Positions 1 through 7,483 of a DNA stretch of 9,344 bases are shown here, in pieces (the stretch's first letter is position 1; each line of letters opens with the position of its first letter). The notes below the pieces were generated by a model. That model saw only the letters and a program-made list of their open reading frames with translations, did no database searches and had not been told where the DNA came from. Made by a program: the position numbers and the translations under genes. Source of the stretch: Limnochordia bacterium (GTDB taxonomy: Bacteria > Bacillota > Limnochordia > Darwinibacteriales > B1SED10-159); NCBI GenBank assembly GCA_007132255.1, contig SLOZ01000125.1, forward strand, positions 1 to 9,344, read 5' to 3'.

Positions 1-107
1 ATCTGCGGAGCGAGAATGGTTTTTTCGCCGGTGTGGATGCAGAGTGGTGTTCCCTCAGGGCCGGACGCCGCGGGCCGCTTTGCAGGAAAGACTTAACGTT
101 GTGTTCG

Positions 108-123
108 CAGGGATTTTTCCCTG
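108..123. repeat. Short inverted repeat, CAGGGA-TTTT-TCCCTG
   Basis: Six perfectly paired bases flank a TTTT loop. No T-run follows the stem, so it does not look like an intrinsic terminator. It abuts and slightly overlaps the candidate -35 box at 121-126, so it could be a regulator-binding site or simply chance. The sequence shows the symmetry; any function is inference. Confidence 0.4.
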
Positions 124-149
124 TCAGTGGAACTTAGTAGGAATAGAAA
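121..149 (+). promoter_or_regulatory. Weak sigma70-like promoter candidate for the jet operon
   Basis: CTGTCA (121-126, four of six bases matching TTGACA) is followed after 17 bases by TAGAAA (144-149, four of six matching TATAAT). Transcription would start near 156, giving a leader of about 100 bases that contains the 205-220 palindrome. Both boxes are poor matches and such pairs arise by chance, so this is only the best candidate seen. The promoter could also lie left of the window. Confidence 0.25.
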
Positions 150-204
150 TCGAGCACTCAGACACGACGTCTTTGACCTGCCAGCGCTGCTGTGGGCTTG
201 CGAT

Positions 205-220
205 CCGCCCCATGGGGCGG
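205..220. promoter_or_regulatory. Perfect 16-bp palindrome upstream of jetA
   Basis: CCGCCCCATGGGGCGG is its own reverse complement across all 16 bases and ends 39 bases before the jetA start codon. Symmetry of this length is typical of a dimeric repressor operator, or as RNA it could form a GC-rich hairpin near the ribosome binding site. No T-run follows, so it is not a classical terminator. The palindrome is seen directly; an operator role is inferred from position. Confidence 0.45.
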
Positions 221-247
221 TCAGGCTGACTGAAGAGCATTGGGAAA

Positions 248-253
248 GAAGGG
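248..253 (+). promoter_or_regulatory. Ribosome binding site of jetA
   Basis: GAAGGG within the purine-rich run AAGAAGGGAAG lies six bases before the ATG at 260. This supports 260 as the jetA start. Confidence 0.7.
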
Positions 254-259
254 AAGCGC

Positions 260-1723
260 ATGTCACTGGATCGACCCATTGTGGAAACGGCATATTTAAC
301 GGCACCCAATGTGGGCCGCTATCGCAGGATTTTACGGTTTTTCTACCAGCAGCACCAGCGTTTAACGTATTGGTTGACGGCCGAAGATGTGGCAGCACAG
401 CTGCGTCTAGAACCTGAATATGCCGGCTATACGCTGGATGAGTGCCAACAGGATCTCAATGGCTTGGTGGAGTGGAAAAATCTCTTGGCCGTCCAGGATG
501 CTGGCCGGGTCCAGACCATTGAAGAATTCAAGAATCGCCGGTTTCGCTACCAGCTGACACCTTACACCATCGAAATTGAGCGGTTAACGGTGCGCCTAGA
601 ATCCATCGCCGGCGTCGGGGGCTCCCTCGAAGCCAACCTCTTTGAACGCATTGCGCAGCGTTTGGAACAGCTGCCCGAGCAGCCAGGAAAATCGGCCAGT
701 GTCGTGCACAGCTGGTGGCAGGATGTCAGTACCGACTTTCAGCGCCTCAACGACAATGCCACCGACTACATCGGTAGTCTGCAGGGCAGCCAGTTGGACC
801 AGATGGCGAATACGGCAGCCTTTCTGCTCTACAAAGAAACCATCGTCGAGTACCTGCGCAGTTTTATTCGCGAACTGCAGCGCTGCGGTCCTTGGATCGG
901 CAGTCTACTGCACAGCGTTCCTGCGGGTGATGCGCAGGATATTGTGGACAAGGTGGCCCAGCATGAAGCGCAGATTCCCCGCATGGGCGAGGCGCTGGAC
1001 GCCGAGGACCTGCGCCGCGAACTGGCGGGTCAGTGGTCCAGTCTCCAAACCTGGTTTTTGGGCAGTGACGGCAAAGAAAGTGAAGCGGAGCGACTGCTGG
1101 CTATTACCAACACCATTATCCGGCGCATTACTCGCTATGCAAATCGGCTGGCGGAAACCCAAAACCGCGCCGTGAGCCGTCACCGAGAGTATATCCATTT
1201 GGCCCAGTTGTTCGCTGACTGCCATACGGTGCAGGAAGCGCATCGCCTCGCGGCCGCAGTCTTTGGGGCGGTTAACGTCAAGCACCTCCGGGGTGAGTTT
1301 TTGCGAGCCACCGACAGCATTCACTCCAGCGTGTTCGCGGAAGCACCCTTTGTCCAGGAAATCCGACCGAAGGTGCGGACCTTCAGTGAGCGGGCCGTGG
1401 TGGAAGGGATCACGGACAAACAGCGCCAGAAGGATGAGGCCATCGCTGAGTATCTGCAGCTTCAGCAAGAGGAACGGTTGGTCATGCAGCGTTACATCCA
1501 GGGCGAGACCATCGATTTTGGTCAGCTGCCCGTGGTGGAGCCGTTCGTGCGCAATACACTGCTGCGATGGCTGGGGCGGGCCACGGCATCGCCGCGCCGG
1601 CAGGGCAAAACCGAAGACGGACGCAGTTTTGTGATCGCCATCGGCAGCGGCCCGGAAATCACTCTGCGCTGCACCGATGGCCATTTGGCTATGCCGCCGG
1701 TGATTCTGACGTTTGTGCGTTGA
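260..1723 (+). CDS. jetA: JetA, type III Wadjet subunit (DUF2397 / TIGR02677)
   Basis: First subunit of a Wadjet plasmid-defence complex. The protein has 487 residues, close to the roughly 490 usual for TIGR02677. The N-terminus (residues 12-30) has the family-like YLTAPN...RYRRILRFF segment, then a probable winged-helix region to about residue 110, ending in RRFRYQLTP (93-101). The rest looks mainly alpha-helical, with many charged heptad-like stretches (about 110-430). The C-terminus (EITLRCTDGHLAMPP..., about 465-487) is a short strand-rich segment that also closes other family members, so the gene looks complete. In characterised Wadjet systems JetA is the kleisin-like (MukF-like) link between the SMC heads; for DUF2397 that role is by analogy. 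It stands first in the operon, followed by a 150-base gap before jetB. The ATG at 260 is chosen because a good ribosome binding site sits six bases ahead. No frameshift or internal stop is seen. Confidence 0.93.
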   Translation: MSLDRPIVETAYLTAPNVGRYRRILRFFYQQHQRLTYWLTAEDVAAQLRLEPEYAGYTLDECQQDLNGLVEWKNLLAVQDAGRVQTIEEFKNRRFRYQLTPYTIEIERLTVRLESIAGVGGSLEANLFERIAQRLEQLPEQPGKSASVVHSWWQDVSTDFQRLNDNATDYIGSLQGSQLDQMANTAAFLLYKETIVEYLRSFIRELQRCGPWIGSLLHSVPAGDAQDIVDKVAQHEAQIPRMGEALDAEDLRRELAGQWSSLQTWFLGSDGKESEAERLLAITNTIIRRITRYANRLAETQNRAVSRHREYIHLAQLFADCHTVQEAHRLAAAVFGAVNVKHLRGEFLRATDSIHSSVFAEAPFVQEIRPKVRTFSERAVVEGITDKQRQKDEAIAEYLQLQQEERLVMQRYIQGETIDFGQLPVVEPFVRNTLLRWLGRATASPRRQGKTEDGRSFVIAIGSGPEITLRCTDGHLAMPPVILTFVR

Positions 1724-1734
1724 GGATTCCTGCT

Positions 1735-1748
1735 CCACAGCGCTGTGG
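1735..1748. promoter_or_regulatory. Perfect 14-bp palindrome / hairpin just after jetA
   Basis: CCACAGCGCTGTGG is fully self-complementary. Outside it, CCTGC (1729-1733) can pair with GCAGG (1754-1758), so the transcript could form a two-tier hairpin with an asymmetric internal loop. It begins 12 bases after the jetA stop. There is no following T-run, so a Rho-independent terminator is unlikely. It could stabilise or process the mRNA between jetA and jetB, or bind a dimeric regulator. The function is inferred. Confidence 0.4.
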
Positions 1749-1858
1749 GATCGGCAGGGTAGACGTGGGCGGGTCACGGAAGTTCCAGGCCGCGGGATTT
1801 TCGGGTCTGCTGGGTCCATAGAAGATCGTGCTGCGAGTAGGCTGTGAATCACGGAAAT

Positions 1859-1864
1859 GGGAGG
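1859..1864 (+). promoter_or_regulatory. Ribosome binding site that fixes the jetB start
   Basis: GGGAGG sits nine bases before ATG 1874 and six before TTG 1871. The longer frame opening with GTG at 1844 would put this site inside the coding region and has no good site of its own. I therefore prefer 1874. Confidence 0.75.
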
Positions 1865-1873
1865 TCGCCGTTG

Positions 1874-3022
1874 ATGACCGAAGAACTGCAAAAACTATTG
1901 GATCGCTTCTGGGTTTTGCGGGATGATGAACCCGAATGGTATTACCGCATCCGCGAACAAGAAACGGCCCTGCGCACGTTCCTGCGGGAAAAGCTCGGCT
2001 GCCAACTGGTGCTCAATGCGCAGCTGGCAAAGATCGAAAAGGTTCCCGGCGAGGCCGAAGCTTGGATGGGTCTGCAGGAACTGCAGCAGCCTTTGGACTA
2101 CTGCCTCCTGCTTTTAAGCTTAGCGTATCTAGAGGACAAAGGCAGTCAAGAGCAGTTTGTGCTGTCGGATCTCACGGAATACATTGTGAACATGGCGCCG
2201 GACGCAGCCCCAGTGGATTGGACGGTGTTTGCGCAGCGGCGCAGTCTGGTGCGGGTCCTGAAGCTTCTGCGAAGCTATGGCATGATCCGAGTCACCGACG
2301 GTGATCAGGAAGAGTTCGCTCAATCCGAGGAGACCGAAGTGCTCTACGAAAGCACAGGCTTGAGTCGCTATTTTATGCGCAATTTTGCCAGCGATATTAC
2401 TGGAGAAAGCGATGCCGACGGTATCTTACGCAGTGAGTGGCTGGACGCTGCTGATGATCGCGGCATTGTGCGGCGCCATCGGGTGTACCGCAAACTCGTC
2501 TTCGGGCCGGCTATCTACAGCCAAAGTGCTGACGATGCAGATTTTTTGTATGTGCGCAATTACCGGAACATCTTAGACAAAGACTTCCGGGACGCGCTGC
2601 AGGCACAGCTGCATATCCATCCCACCAGTGCCATGCTGGTTCAAGACGAAGCCTGGGGCACCGGGTTTCCGGAAGGGAACAATCTTTCTGATATAGCCCT
2701 GCAGCTGGCGGCTCTGATCCGTCAAAACGTGGAAGAGGGTCTCTGGGACGTGGCCAGCGACGACAGCTTGGAGATGACACGAGCCGCCTTCGAAGAGCTT
2801 GTCGGACAGTGCCGCAGGCGCTATGCATCCGGCTGGTATAAAACATATCGCGATCTGAAAATCGAGAAGCTCGTACAGGATGTGCTGGCCTACCTGGAAA
2901 GCTGGAAAATGGCGGCGTCCGACGAAGCGCTGCGGACGGTGACCATTTTGCCCCTGGCTGTAAAGCTGGAGGGACGGTATCCGGCAAGTTTTGCTGTGAA
3001 GGAAGGGATCGATCATGAGTAG
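1874..3022 (+). CDS. jetB: JetB, type III Wadjet subunit (DUF2398 / TIGR02678)
   Basis: Second subunit of the Wadjet complex, 382 residues from the chosen start, close to the roughly 375 of TIGR02678. The opening MTEELQKLLDRFWVLRDDEP and the next hundred residues look helical. The mid-protein EVLYESTGLSRYFMRNF and the stretch RRHRVYRKLVFGPAIYS (about 200-216) resemble the family pattern of an Arg-rich segment, a hydrophobic strand and P-x-x-Y. The C-terminal half contains further helices, ending in REGxYPASFAV-like sequence. In studied Wadjet systems JetB is a MukE/KITE-like dimer of winged-helix domains that binds the kleisin; for DUF2398 this is by analogy. The open frame extends upstream to a GTG at 1844, but the GGGAGG site favours ATG 1874. 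Its last eight bases overlap jetC, which implies coupled translation. Confidence 0.92.
   Translation: MTEELQKLLDRFWVLRDDEPEWYYRIREQETALRTFLREKLGCQLVLNAQLAKIEKVPGEAEAWMGLQELQQPLDYCLLLLSLAYLEDKGSQEQFVLSDLTEYIVNMAPDAAPVDWTVFAQRRSLVRVLKLLRSYGMIRVTDGDQEEFAQSEETEVLYESTGLSRYFMRNFASDITGESDADGILRSEWLDAADDRGIVRRHRVYRKLVFGPAIYSQSADDADFLYVRNYRNILDKDFRDALQAQLHIHPTSAMLVQDEAWGTGFPEGNNLSDIALQLAALIRQNVEEGLWDVASDDSLEMTRAAFEELVGQCRRRYASGWYKTYRDLKIEKLVQDVLAYLESWKMAASDEALRTVTILPLAVKLEGRYPASFAVKEGIDHE
2999..3007 (+). promoter_or_regulatory. Ribosome binding site of jetC within the end of jetB
   Basis: AAGGAAGGG lies inside the jetB coding end, seven bases before the jetC ATG at 3015. The jetB stop TAG is at 3020-3022, so terminating ribosomes can re-initiate on jetC a few bases back. 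Confidence 0.75.
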
Positions 3023-6000
3023 ATGGCAGGCCGAACGAGCAGGCCTTGTGAACTTTTGGTACTACGATGAAGAAATTTTCCAGTTTGCCGAAGGCAAGCT
3101 GCTGCTGCGGGGTGCCAATGGCTCAGGTAAGTCCGTGACCATGCAGAGCCTGATCCCACTGCTCTTGGACGGTAACAAAAGCCCAGAGCGGTTGGATCCT
3201 TTTGGCTCGCGAGCCCGGCGCATGGAAGACTACCTGTTAGGCGAAGGCGAACGCAGTCATGATGAGCGCACCGGCTATCTATGGCTGGAATTTCGCAGCG
3301 GTGACCAGTACCGAACTGTCGGTATTGGCCTGAAAGCGCGGCGTCACAAGGCCATGGATTTCTGGGGCTTCGTGATCCATGATGGTCGGCGGATCGGCAA
3401 CGATCTGCAGCTGTATCGGCAGGGCACGGATAGCCAGGGCGAACGCAGTAAAATCCCTCTGGCCAAACGCGAACTGCGCGACCAAGTAGGTCCCGGCGGG
3501 TCAGTGGTGGATAGCCAGCGCGAGTACATGAGTCTAGTGAACCAGTGGATCTTTGGCTTTGCGAGCTTGGAAGAATACGATGAGTTGGTCAAGCTGCTGG
3601 TGCACCTGCGCAGTCCTAAATTATCCAAGGACTTCAAACCGTCGGTCATTTACGAAATTATGGATGCCTCGCTGCCGGCGCTGTCCGATGAAGAACTGCG
3701 ACCGCTCACCGAAGCCATCGAGAACATGGATCAGATCCAAACACATTTGGGTGCTCTGCAGCGCCATCTCAAGGCTGCGGAAACCATCCGGGCGGAATAC
3801 GATCGCTATAATACATTCATTCTGCATGACAAAGCCCAGACCTATCTCGAAGCTTTAGCAGCCCAAAAGGACCTACAGGGCAAAGTGACCGCCTGCAGCC
3901 GCGAGTTAGAGGAGAATCGGCAGCGCCTCATCCAGCTCCAGAAGGAACGGGATTTTCTGCAGCATGAAGAGGCGGCCCTGCGTAGTAAAGAAGCCCAGCT
4001 GCGGGACGGTGATGCTTTCAAGGTGGAAGCAGCCTACCAGGAACAGACACGGTTAGCCGGTGAGCTCAAAGCAAACTTGGCCGGCAAAGAGGCGGCTGTG
4101 GCGGACAAGGCTAAGCGGGAACGGGAAGCGTCGGCGGCGGTACGGACCTGTGAGGAGCGGTTGGAGCGCAGCCGCCGTCAGGTGGACGAACTGCTGCGAA
4201 CCCTGGGTGAGCAAGCGGCGGCTATCCGCTTCTCGGAACATGAGTATGAAAGTGCAGATTTTAGCCACGAACGCGCCGCCGCCTATGATTTCAGCAGTTG
4301 GCAGCGGGATCTGGCGCGCTATGTTGAGCAGGTCCAGGCAGGGTTGGCGGCCCTGAAGGCTGCCGCAGGGCAACAGGAGCGTTACGACCGATTGCTTCAG
4401 GAGCAGGATCAGCTGACCAGGCAAGAGCAGGAGATCCAGCGGGATGAGCACACTACCTACCAACAGGTGGACGAAGGACGCCAGCAGTATCTGACGCTCT
4501 TCGACGAATGGCAGAGCCAGAATGAACAGCTGCGCTTGGATGGTGCCGAGCGCCAAAGTCTGGTCCAGATGGTACTGCGCTACGGCGAAGGTTCGGACGC
4601 TGCGCAGCTGCAGGGGCGCGTTATGAAGCTGTACCAAGGCCGCAGTGAAGGTCTGCAGCGGCGGCTGCTCCAGCAGGAAGCGGTTTTGGCGGCGGTGGAG
4701 GGCGAAGTTTCCAGTGTGGAGACGGAGTACCAGCGGTGGCAGGATATGGAGGATCCGCAGCCCGAGCGGGATCCCCAGGTGGAGAGCCATCGCCAGCGCC
4801 TGCTGGAGCAGGGCGTACCATTTGCGCCATTCTTCGCGGCAGTGGAGTTCCGAGACGGATTGGACGAAGCCCGCCGGGGGCAGTTGGAGGCAGCTTTAGC
4901 AGATATGGGTTTTTTGGACGCGTTGGTGGTGCCAGCCGCTGGGGAAACCTACACTGCGGTGCTGACCAGCGGCGCCGACAAGTATCTGCGGCCGCAGCGG
5001 CTGGCGGCGAGTGCTTCTGGTTCGGGGAGTTTAGGTCTTGGCGGCCGTCCGGGTGCGAGTTTGGCAGCGTACTTGGAACCGGCCAGGGCTGATGCGGAAT
5101 TAGTGGAGACTGTGCAGTGGGTGTTGGAGTCCATCTGTGTGGAGGCCGACGAGCACGGCGTGTACATCAGCGATGAAGGCCGTTATGGCCTGGGTATCTT
5201 GGAAGGTCGCGCCCGGGATGGGGTGGAGGCACGGTTTATCGGCGCCGAATCGCGGCGGCGCTACCGACAGCAGATGTTAACAACATTGGAAGCTGAACTG
5301 CAGGAACTGCAGCGGCGGCGTTCGCAGTGTGTCACGGAACTGGAACGGCAGCAGCAGGCGGTGGAACGCTTAGAATGGGAATATGAAGCGCTGCCCACTC
5401 TGGGTGATCTGGATGCCGCTGTCAAGCTTTGGCAGAGTGCGCAGCGGGAGCTGGAATACCTGCGGGCCAAACTGCAGGAACACGGCAAGGCGGTGTCGCG
5501 GCAGTTGGCGGCGGTCCATGAAGCCAAACAGCTTGTGTACCAGCGGACGCATGGTCTGGATCTACCGGCGTCGGTGACTCGGTATGAAGAAGCTTTGGAC
5601 GGGATTGCCGAATATCGAGGTCATTTGGCCGGATTGGAAACGGCCCACAGCGGTGAGATTCACGAAAGCCGCATGCTGGTTTCGCTGACTGAACGCCGGG
5701 ACGAATTGGCCGAAGATGTAGACATCCTCAAAGGCGAGTGCAATGTGCTCAGTGGCCGGCTGGACAAGTGCCGGCGGGAGTTGGCGGAGCTCGATGATGT
5801 GCGGCAGCGACCGGAGCTGGCTGAGATACGCACAGAAGTGGAGCGGATTGTACGCCGCTTGCAGGAACTGCCGCAGGAGCTTAACGCTTTGGCTGAGGAG
5901 AAGGGGCAGCGCCAGCAGCTGCTGCAGGAAGTTGAAGTGCGGCGTGGGGAACTGGCAGCGCAACAGGAGCAGAACCGACACCATTTGACCCGTTGGGAAC

Positions 6001-7481
6001 AGTGGTTCGTCGAAGAGTTGGCCCTCGGTTATGTGACGGTGGATGTGGCGACGGCTGCGAAGCGGGAAGCGCAGGCCGCGGCTGTGGTGGCGCAGGTGGG
6101 CAGCCGTCTGCGGGAGAACTGGGACCGGGAGACATTGGGGATGCGGCTGCAGACCGTGGTCCATGGACATTTGGCAGATCTGGTAGACTTTGGGGTGGCC
6201 CTGGGCTATGTGTTCCAGGAACCGTTGGCCGGCGATTCGGAGGCCGGGGCGACGAGCCAGGACCGCCAAGCAGGGCGAGCTCGCTTCCAGGTGACGGCGC
6301 GGTTGGAAGGTCGCAGTGTATCGTTGTATGAACTGGCTCGTTGGCTCCAAGAAGAGATTGGGGTGCACCAGGATCTGCTCCAAGAAACGGATCGGCAGTT
6401 GTTTGAAGAGATCATCATGCAGACGGTGGGGCAGAAGATTCGCTCCAAGATCTATCGGGCCGAGCAGTGGGTGAAGCGGATGAACCAGCTGATGGGGGCG
6501 CGGGATACCTCCAGTGGGCTGACGTTCTATCTGCAGTGGCGGCCCAATCCGGCGCCGCATGAGGAGGAACTGGATACCCGGGAACTGGTGGATATTCTGA
6601 AGATGGACAGCAGTTTGGTGCGGGAAGATAAGTTTCAGCGAGTGACGGAGCACTTCCGCAGTAAGGTGCAGCGGGCGCGGCAGCGGTTGGATGAGCAAAA
6701 CCACAGCCAGACATTTCACCAGATCGTGCGGGAGATTTTGGACTATCGGGGCTGGTTCGAGTTTCAGCTGCATTATGAGAAGGAGGGCGAAAGTCGGCGG
6801 GTCTTGACGGATCGGGCTTTTGCTCGCTTGAGTGGTGGCGAGAAGGCGATGGCCATGTATATTCCGCTGTTCTCGTCGGTGTATTCCAGGTACCAATCGG
6901 GAAGTGTGGATGCGCCGCGGCTGATTTCGCTGGATGAGGCATTCGCTGGTGTGGATGAGATGAATATTCGGGATATGTTTGCGCTGATGGAGCATTTGGA
7001 GTTTAACTATGTGATTAACTCACAAGTGATCTGGGGAGATTATGATACCGTGGAGCGGTTGGCTATCTGTGAGTTGGTGCGGCCGAAGAATGCGGATTAT
7101 GTGTCGGTGCTGCGGTTTTTGTGGGATGGGCAGCAGCGGCATTTGGTACTGCCGGAGTCGGCGGGCGGCGATGGCCATGGTGATGGTGGTGAGGCAGCGG
7201 GGTTGGCGGCGGCAGGAGGTTTGAGCCGCGACGGTGGCCGTGGTGGTGATCGTGAGGCAGCGGGGTTGGCGGCGGCAAAAGGCTGGAGTGCTAGCGGTGG
7301 AGAGGGTGCTGCTGGCGGCAAAGGTCAAAGCCACGACCGGCTCGGTGGCAATGGAACGGCTAGCCGGTGGCAAACCTTGAACGGTGGCGATGCCACGGGT
7401 TGGGATGGTGGCGATCGGGAGCGTGGTGAAACTGGGAAGAATGGTGTTACTGGGTCCGGCAACGGCGGTGGTGGGCAGTGA
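3015..7481 (+). CDS. jetC: JetC, SMC/MukB-like ATPase of type III Wadjet (TIGR02680)
   Basis: Motor subunit of the Wadjet complex, 1488 residues. The N-terminal head has a Walker A GANGSGKS at residues 33-40. A long first coiled coil (about 274-590, very rich in Gln, Glu, Arg and Leu) leads to a compact, less charged region around 600-750 that fits a hinge. A second coil runs from about 750 to 990. The C-terminal head has the ABC signature LSGGEK at 1272-1277, Walker B LISLDEAF at 1303-1310 with Asp1307 and catalytic Glu1308, and a D-loop-like GVDEMN just after. All ATPase motifs are intact, so it should hydrolyse ATP. In studied Wadjets this drives DNA loop extrusion that senses small circular DNA. 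The recognisable family sequence ends near residue 1383, matching the usual 1350-1380 length. The remaining 105 or so residues are a Gly-rich tail unlike the rest. It overlaps jetB by eight bases and shares its stop codon with the jetD start. Confidence 0.95.
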   Translation: MSRWQAERAGLVNFWYYDEEIFQFAEGKLLLRGANGSGKSVTMQSLIPLLLDGNKSPERLDPFGSRARRMEDYLLGEGERSHDERTGYLWLEFRSGDQYRTVGIGLKARRHKAMDFWGFVIHDGRRIGNDLQLYRQGTDSQGERSKIPLAKRELRDQVGPGGSVVDSQREYMSLVNQWIFGFASLEEYDELVKLLVHLRSPKLSKDFKPSVIYEIMDASLPALSDEELRPLTEAIENMDQIQTHLGALQRHLKAAETIRAEYDRYNTFILHDKAQTYLEALAAQKDLQGKVTACSRELEENRQRLIQLQKERDFLQHEEAALRSKEAQLRDGDAFKVEAAYQEQTRLAGELKANLAGKEAAVADKAKREREASAAVRTCEERLERSRRQVDELLRTLGEQAAAIRFSEHEYESADFSHERAAAYDFSSWQRDLARYVEQVQAGLAALKAAAGQQERYDRLLQEQDQLTRQEQEIQRDEHTTYQQVDEGRQQYLTLFDEWQSQNEQLRLDGAERQSLVQMVLRYGEGSDAAQLQGRVMKLYQGRSEGLQRRLLQQEAVLAAVEGEVSSVETEYQRWQDMEDPQPERDPQVESHRQRLLEQGVPFAPFFAAVEFRDGLDEARRGQLEAALADMGFLDALVVPAAGETYTAVLTSGADKYLRPQRLAASASGSGSLGLGGRPGASLAAYLEPARADAELVETVQWVLESICVEADEHGVYISDEGRYGLGILEGRARDGVEARFIGAESRRRYRQQMLTTLEAELQELQRRRSQCVTELERQQQAVERLEWEYEALPTLGDLDAAVKLWQSAQRELEYLRAKLQEHGKAVSRQLAAVHEAKQLVYQRTHGLDLPASVTRYEEALDGIAEYRGHLAGLETAHSGEIHESRMLVSLTERRDELAEDVDILKGECNVLSGRLDKCRRELAELDDVRQRPELAEIRTEVERIVRRLQELPQELNALAEEKGQRQQLLQEVEVRRGELAAQQEQNRHHLTRWEQWFVEELALGYVTVDVATAAKREAQAAAVVAQVGSRLRENWDRETLGMRLQTVVHGHLADLVDFGVALGYVFQEPLAGDSEAGATSQDRQAGRARFQVTARLEGRSVSLYELARWLQEEIGVHQDLLQETDRQLFEEIIMQTVGQKIRSKIYRAEQWVKRMNQLMGARDTSSGLTFYLQWRPNPAPHEEELDTRELVDILKMDSSLVREDKFQRVTEHFRSKVQRARQRLDEQNHSQTFHQIVREILDYRGWFEFQLHYEKEGESRRVLTDRAFARLSGGEKAMAMYIPLFSSVYSRYQSGSVDAPRLISLDEAFAGVDEMNIRDMFALMEHLEFNYVINSQVIWGDYDTVERLAICELVRPKNADYVSVLRFLWDGQQRHLVLPESAGGDGHGDGGEAAGLAAAGGLSRDGGRGGDREAAGLAAAKGWSASGGEGAAGGKGQSHDRLGGNGTASRWQTLNGGDATGWDGGDRERGETGKNGVTGSGNGGGGQ
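7164..7478 (+). other. Gly-rich low-complexity tail of JetC
   Basis: Residues about 1384-1488 of JetC are dominated by Gly, Ala, Asp, Ser and Arg, with no predicted fold and almost no hydrophobic pattern. They follow directly after the end of the conserved head (FLWDGQQRHLVLPES). The DNA is dense in GGT and GGC codons and contains an in-frame 24-bp direct repeat. A disordered extension of this kind is not part of the TIGR02680 core as I know it. It may be a flexible tether or a by-product of repeat expansion; the sequence alone does not decide. Confidence 0.75.
7191..7277 (+). repeat. 24-bp in-frame direct repeat in the JetC tail (EAAGLAAA)
   Basis: The 24 bases at 7191-7214 recur exactly at 7254-7277, with starts 63 bases (21 codons) apart, so both copies encode EAAGLAAA in the same frame. 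The flanks are also similar (GDGG before the first copy, GGDR before the second; GG-L-S and KGWS after). This points to duplication of a unit of about 63 bases followed by divergence of the spacer. Confidence 0.85.
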
Positions 7482-7483
7482 TG
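7479..7483 (+). promoter_or_regulatory. TGATG stop-start junction of jetC and jetD
   Basis: The jetC stop TGA (7479-7481) shares its last base with the jetD start ATG (7481-7483), a classical arrangement for translational coupling. Only a poor GGTGG-type Shine-Dalgarno precedes it, so jetD expression probably depends on ribosomes finishing jetC. A GTG at 7478 is a possible alternative start but gives only one more residue. Confidence 0.75.

Larger units (their letters stand above)
1..259. other. Leader region upstream of jetA, no convincing gene
   Basis: I see no credible protein gene in these bases: the short open frames have no ribosome binding site and no recognisable composition, and they run into jetA in other frames. 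The region holds a weak promoter candidate (121-149), a small inverted repeat (108-123), a perfect 16-bp palindrome (205-220) and the jetA ribosome binding site (248-253). It is probably the operon's control region, but its left part could be the tail of an upstream intergenic space or the decayed end of a neighbouring gene cut by the window edge. Confidence 0.6.
1724..1873. other. 150-base jetA-jetB intergenic gap with a 14-bp palindrome
   Basis: This is the only true spacer in an operon whose other junctions overlap. It contains the perfect palindrome at 1735-1748 and, just inside its right end, the jetB ribosome binding site. I found no convincing promoter, no T-run that would make a terminator, and no gene in it. 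An open frame that crosses from inside jetA ends at about 1821 and is a shadow. Confidence 0.6.

Noticed and set aside
205..220. Palindrome as a terminator of an upstream gene
   Set aside because: No T-run follows on either strand, and no upstream gene is visible to terminate.
1844..1873. Upstream GTG start for jetB adding ten residues
   Set aside because: It would place the good GGGAGG ribosome binding site inside the coding region, and the added residues do not look like family sequence.
5562..6995. Long open frame on the minus strand within jetC
   Set aside because: It is antisense to the conserved jetC second coil and C-terminal head, with odd composition (rich in His, Pro, Leu, Arg and Gln), and is explained by the GC and codon bias of jetC. 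No ribosome binding site or family resemblance is seen.
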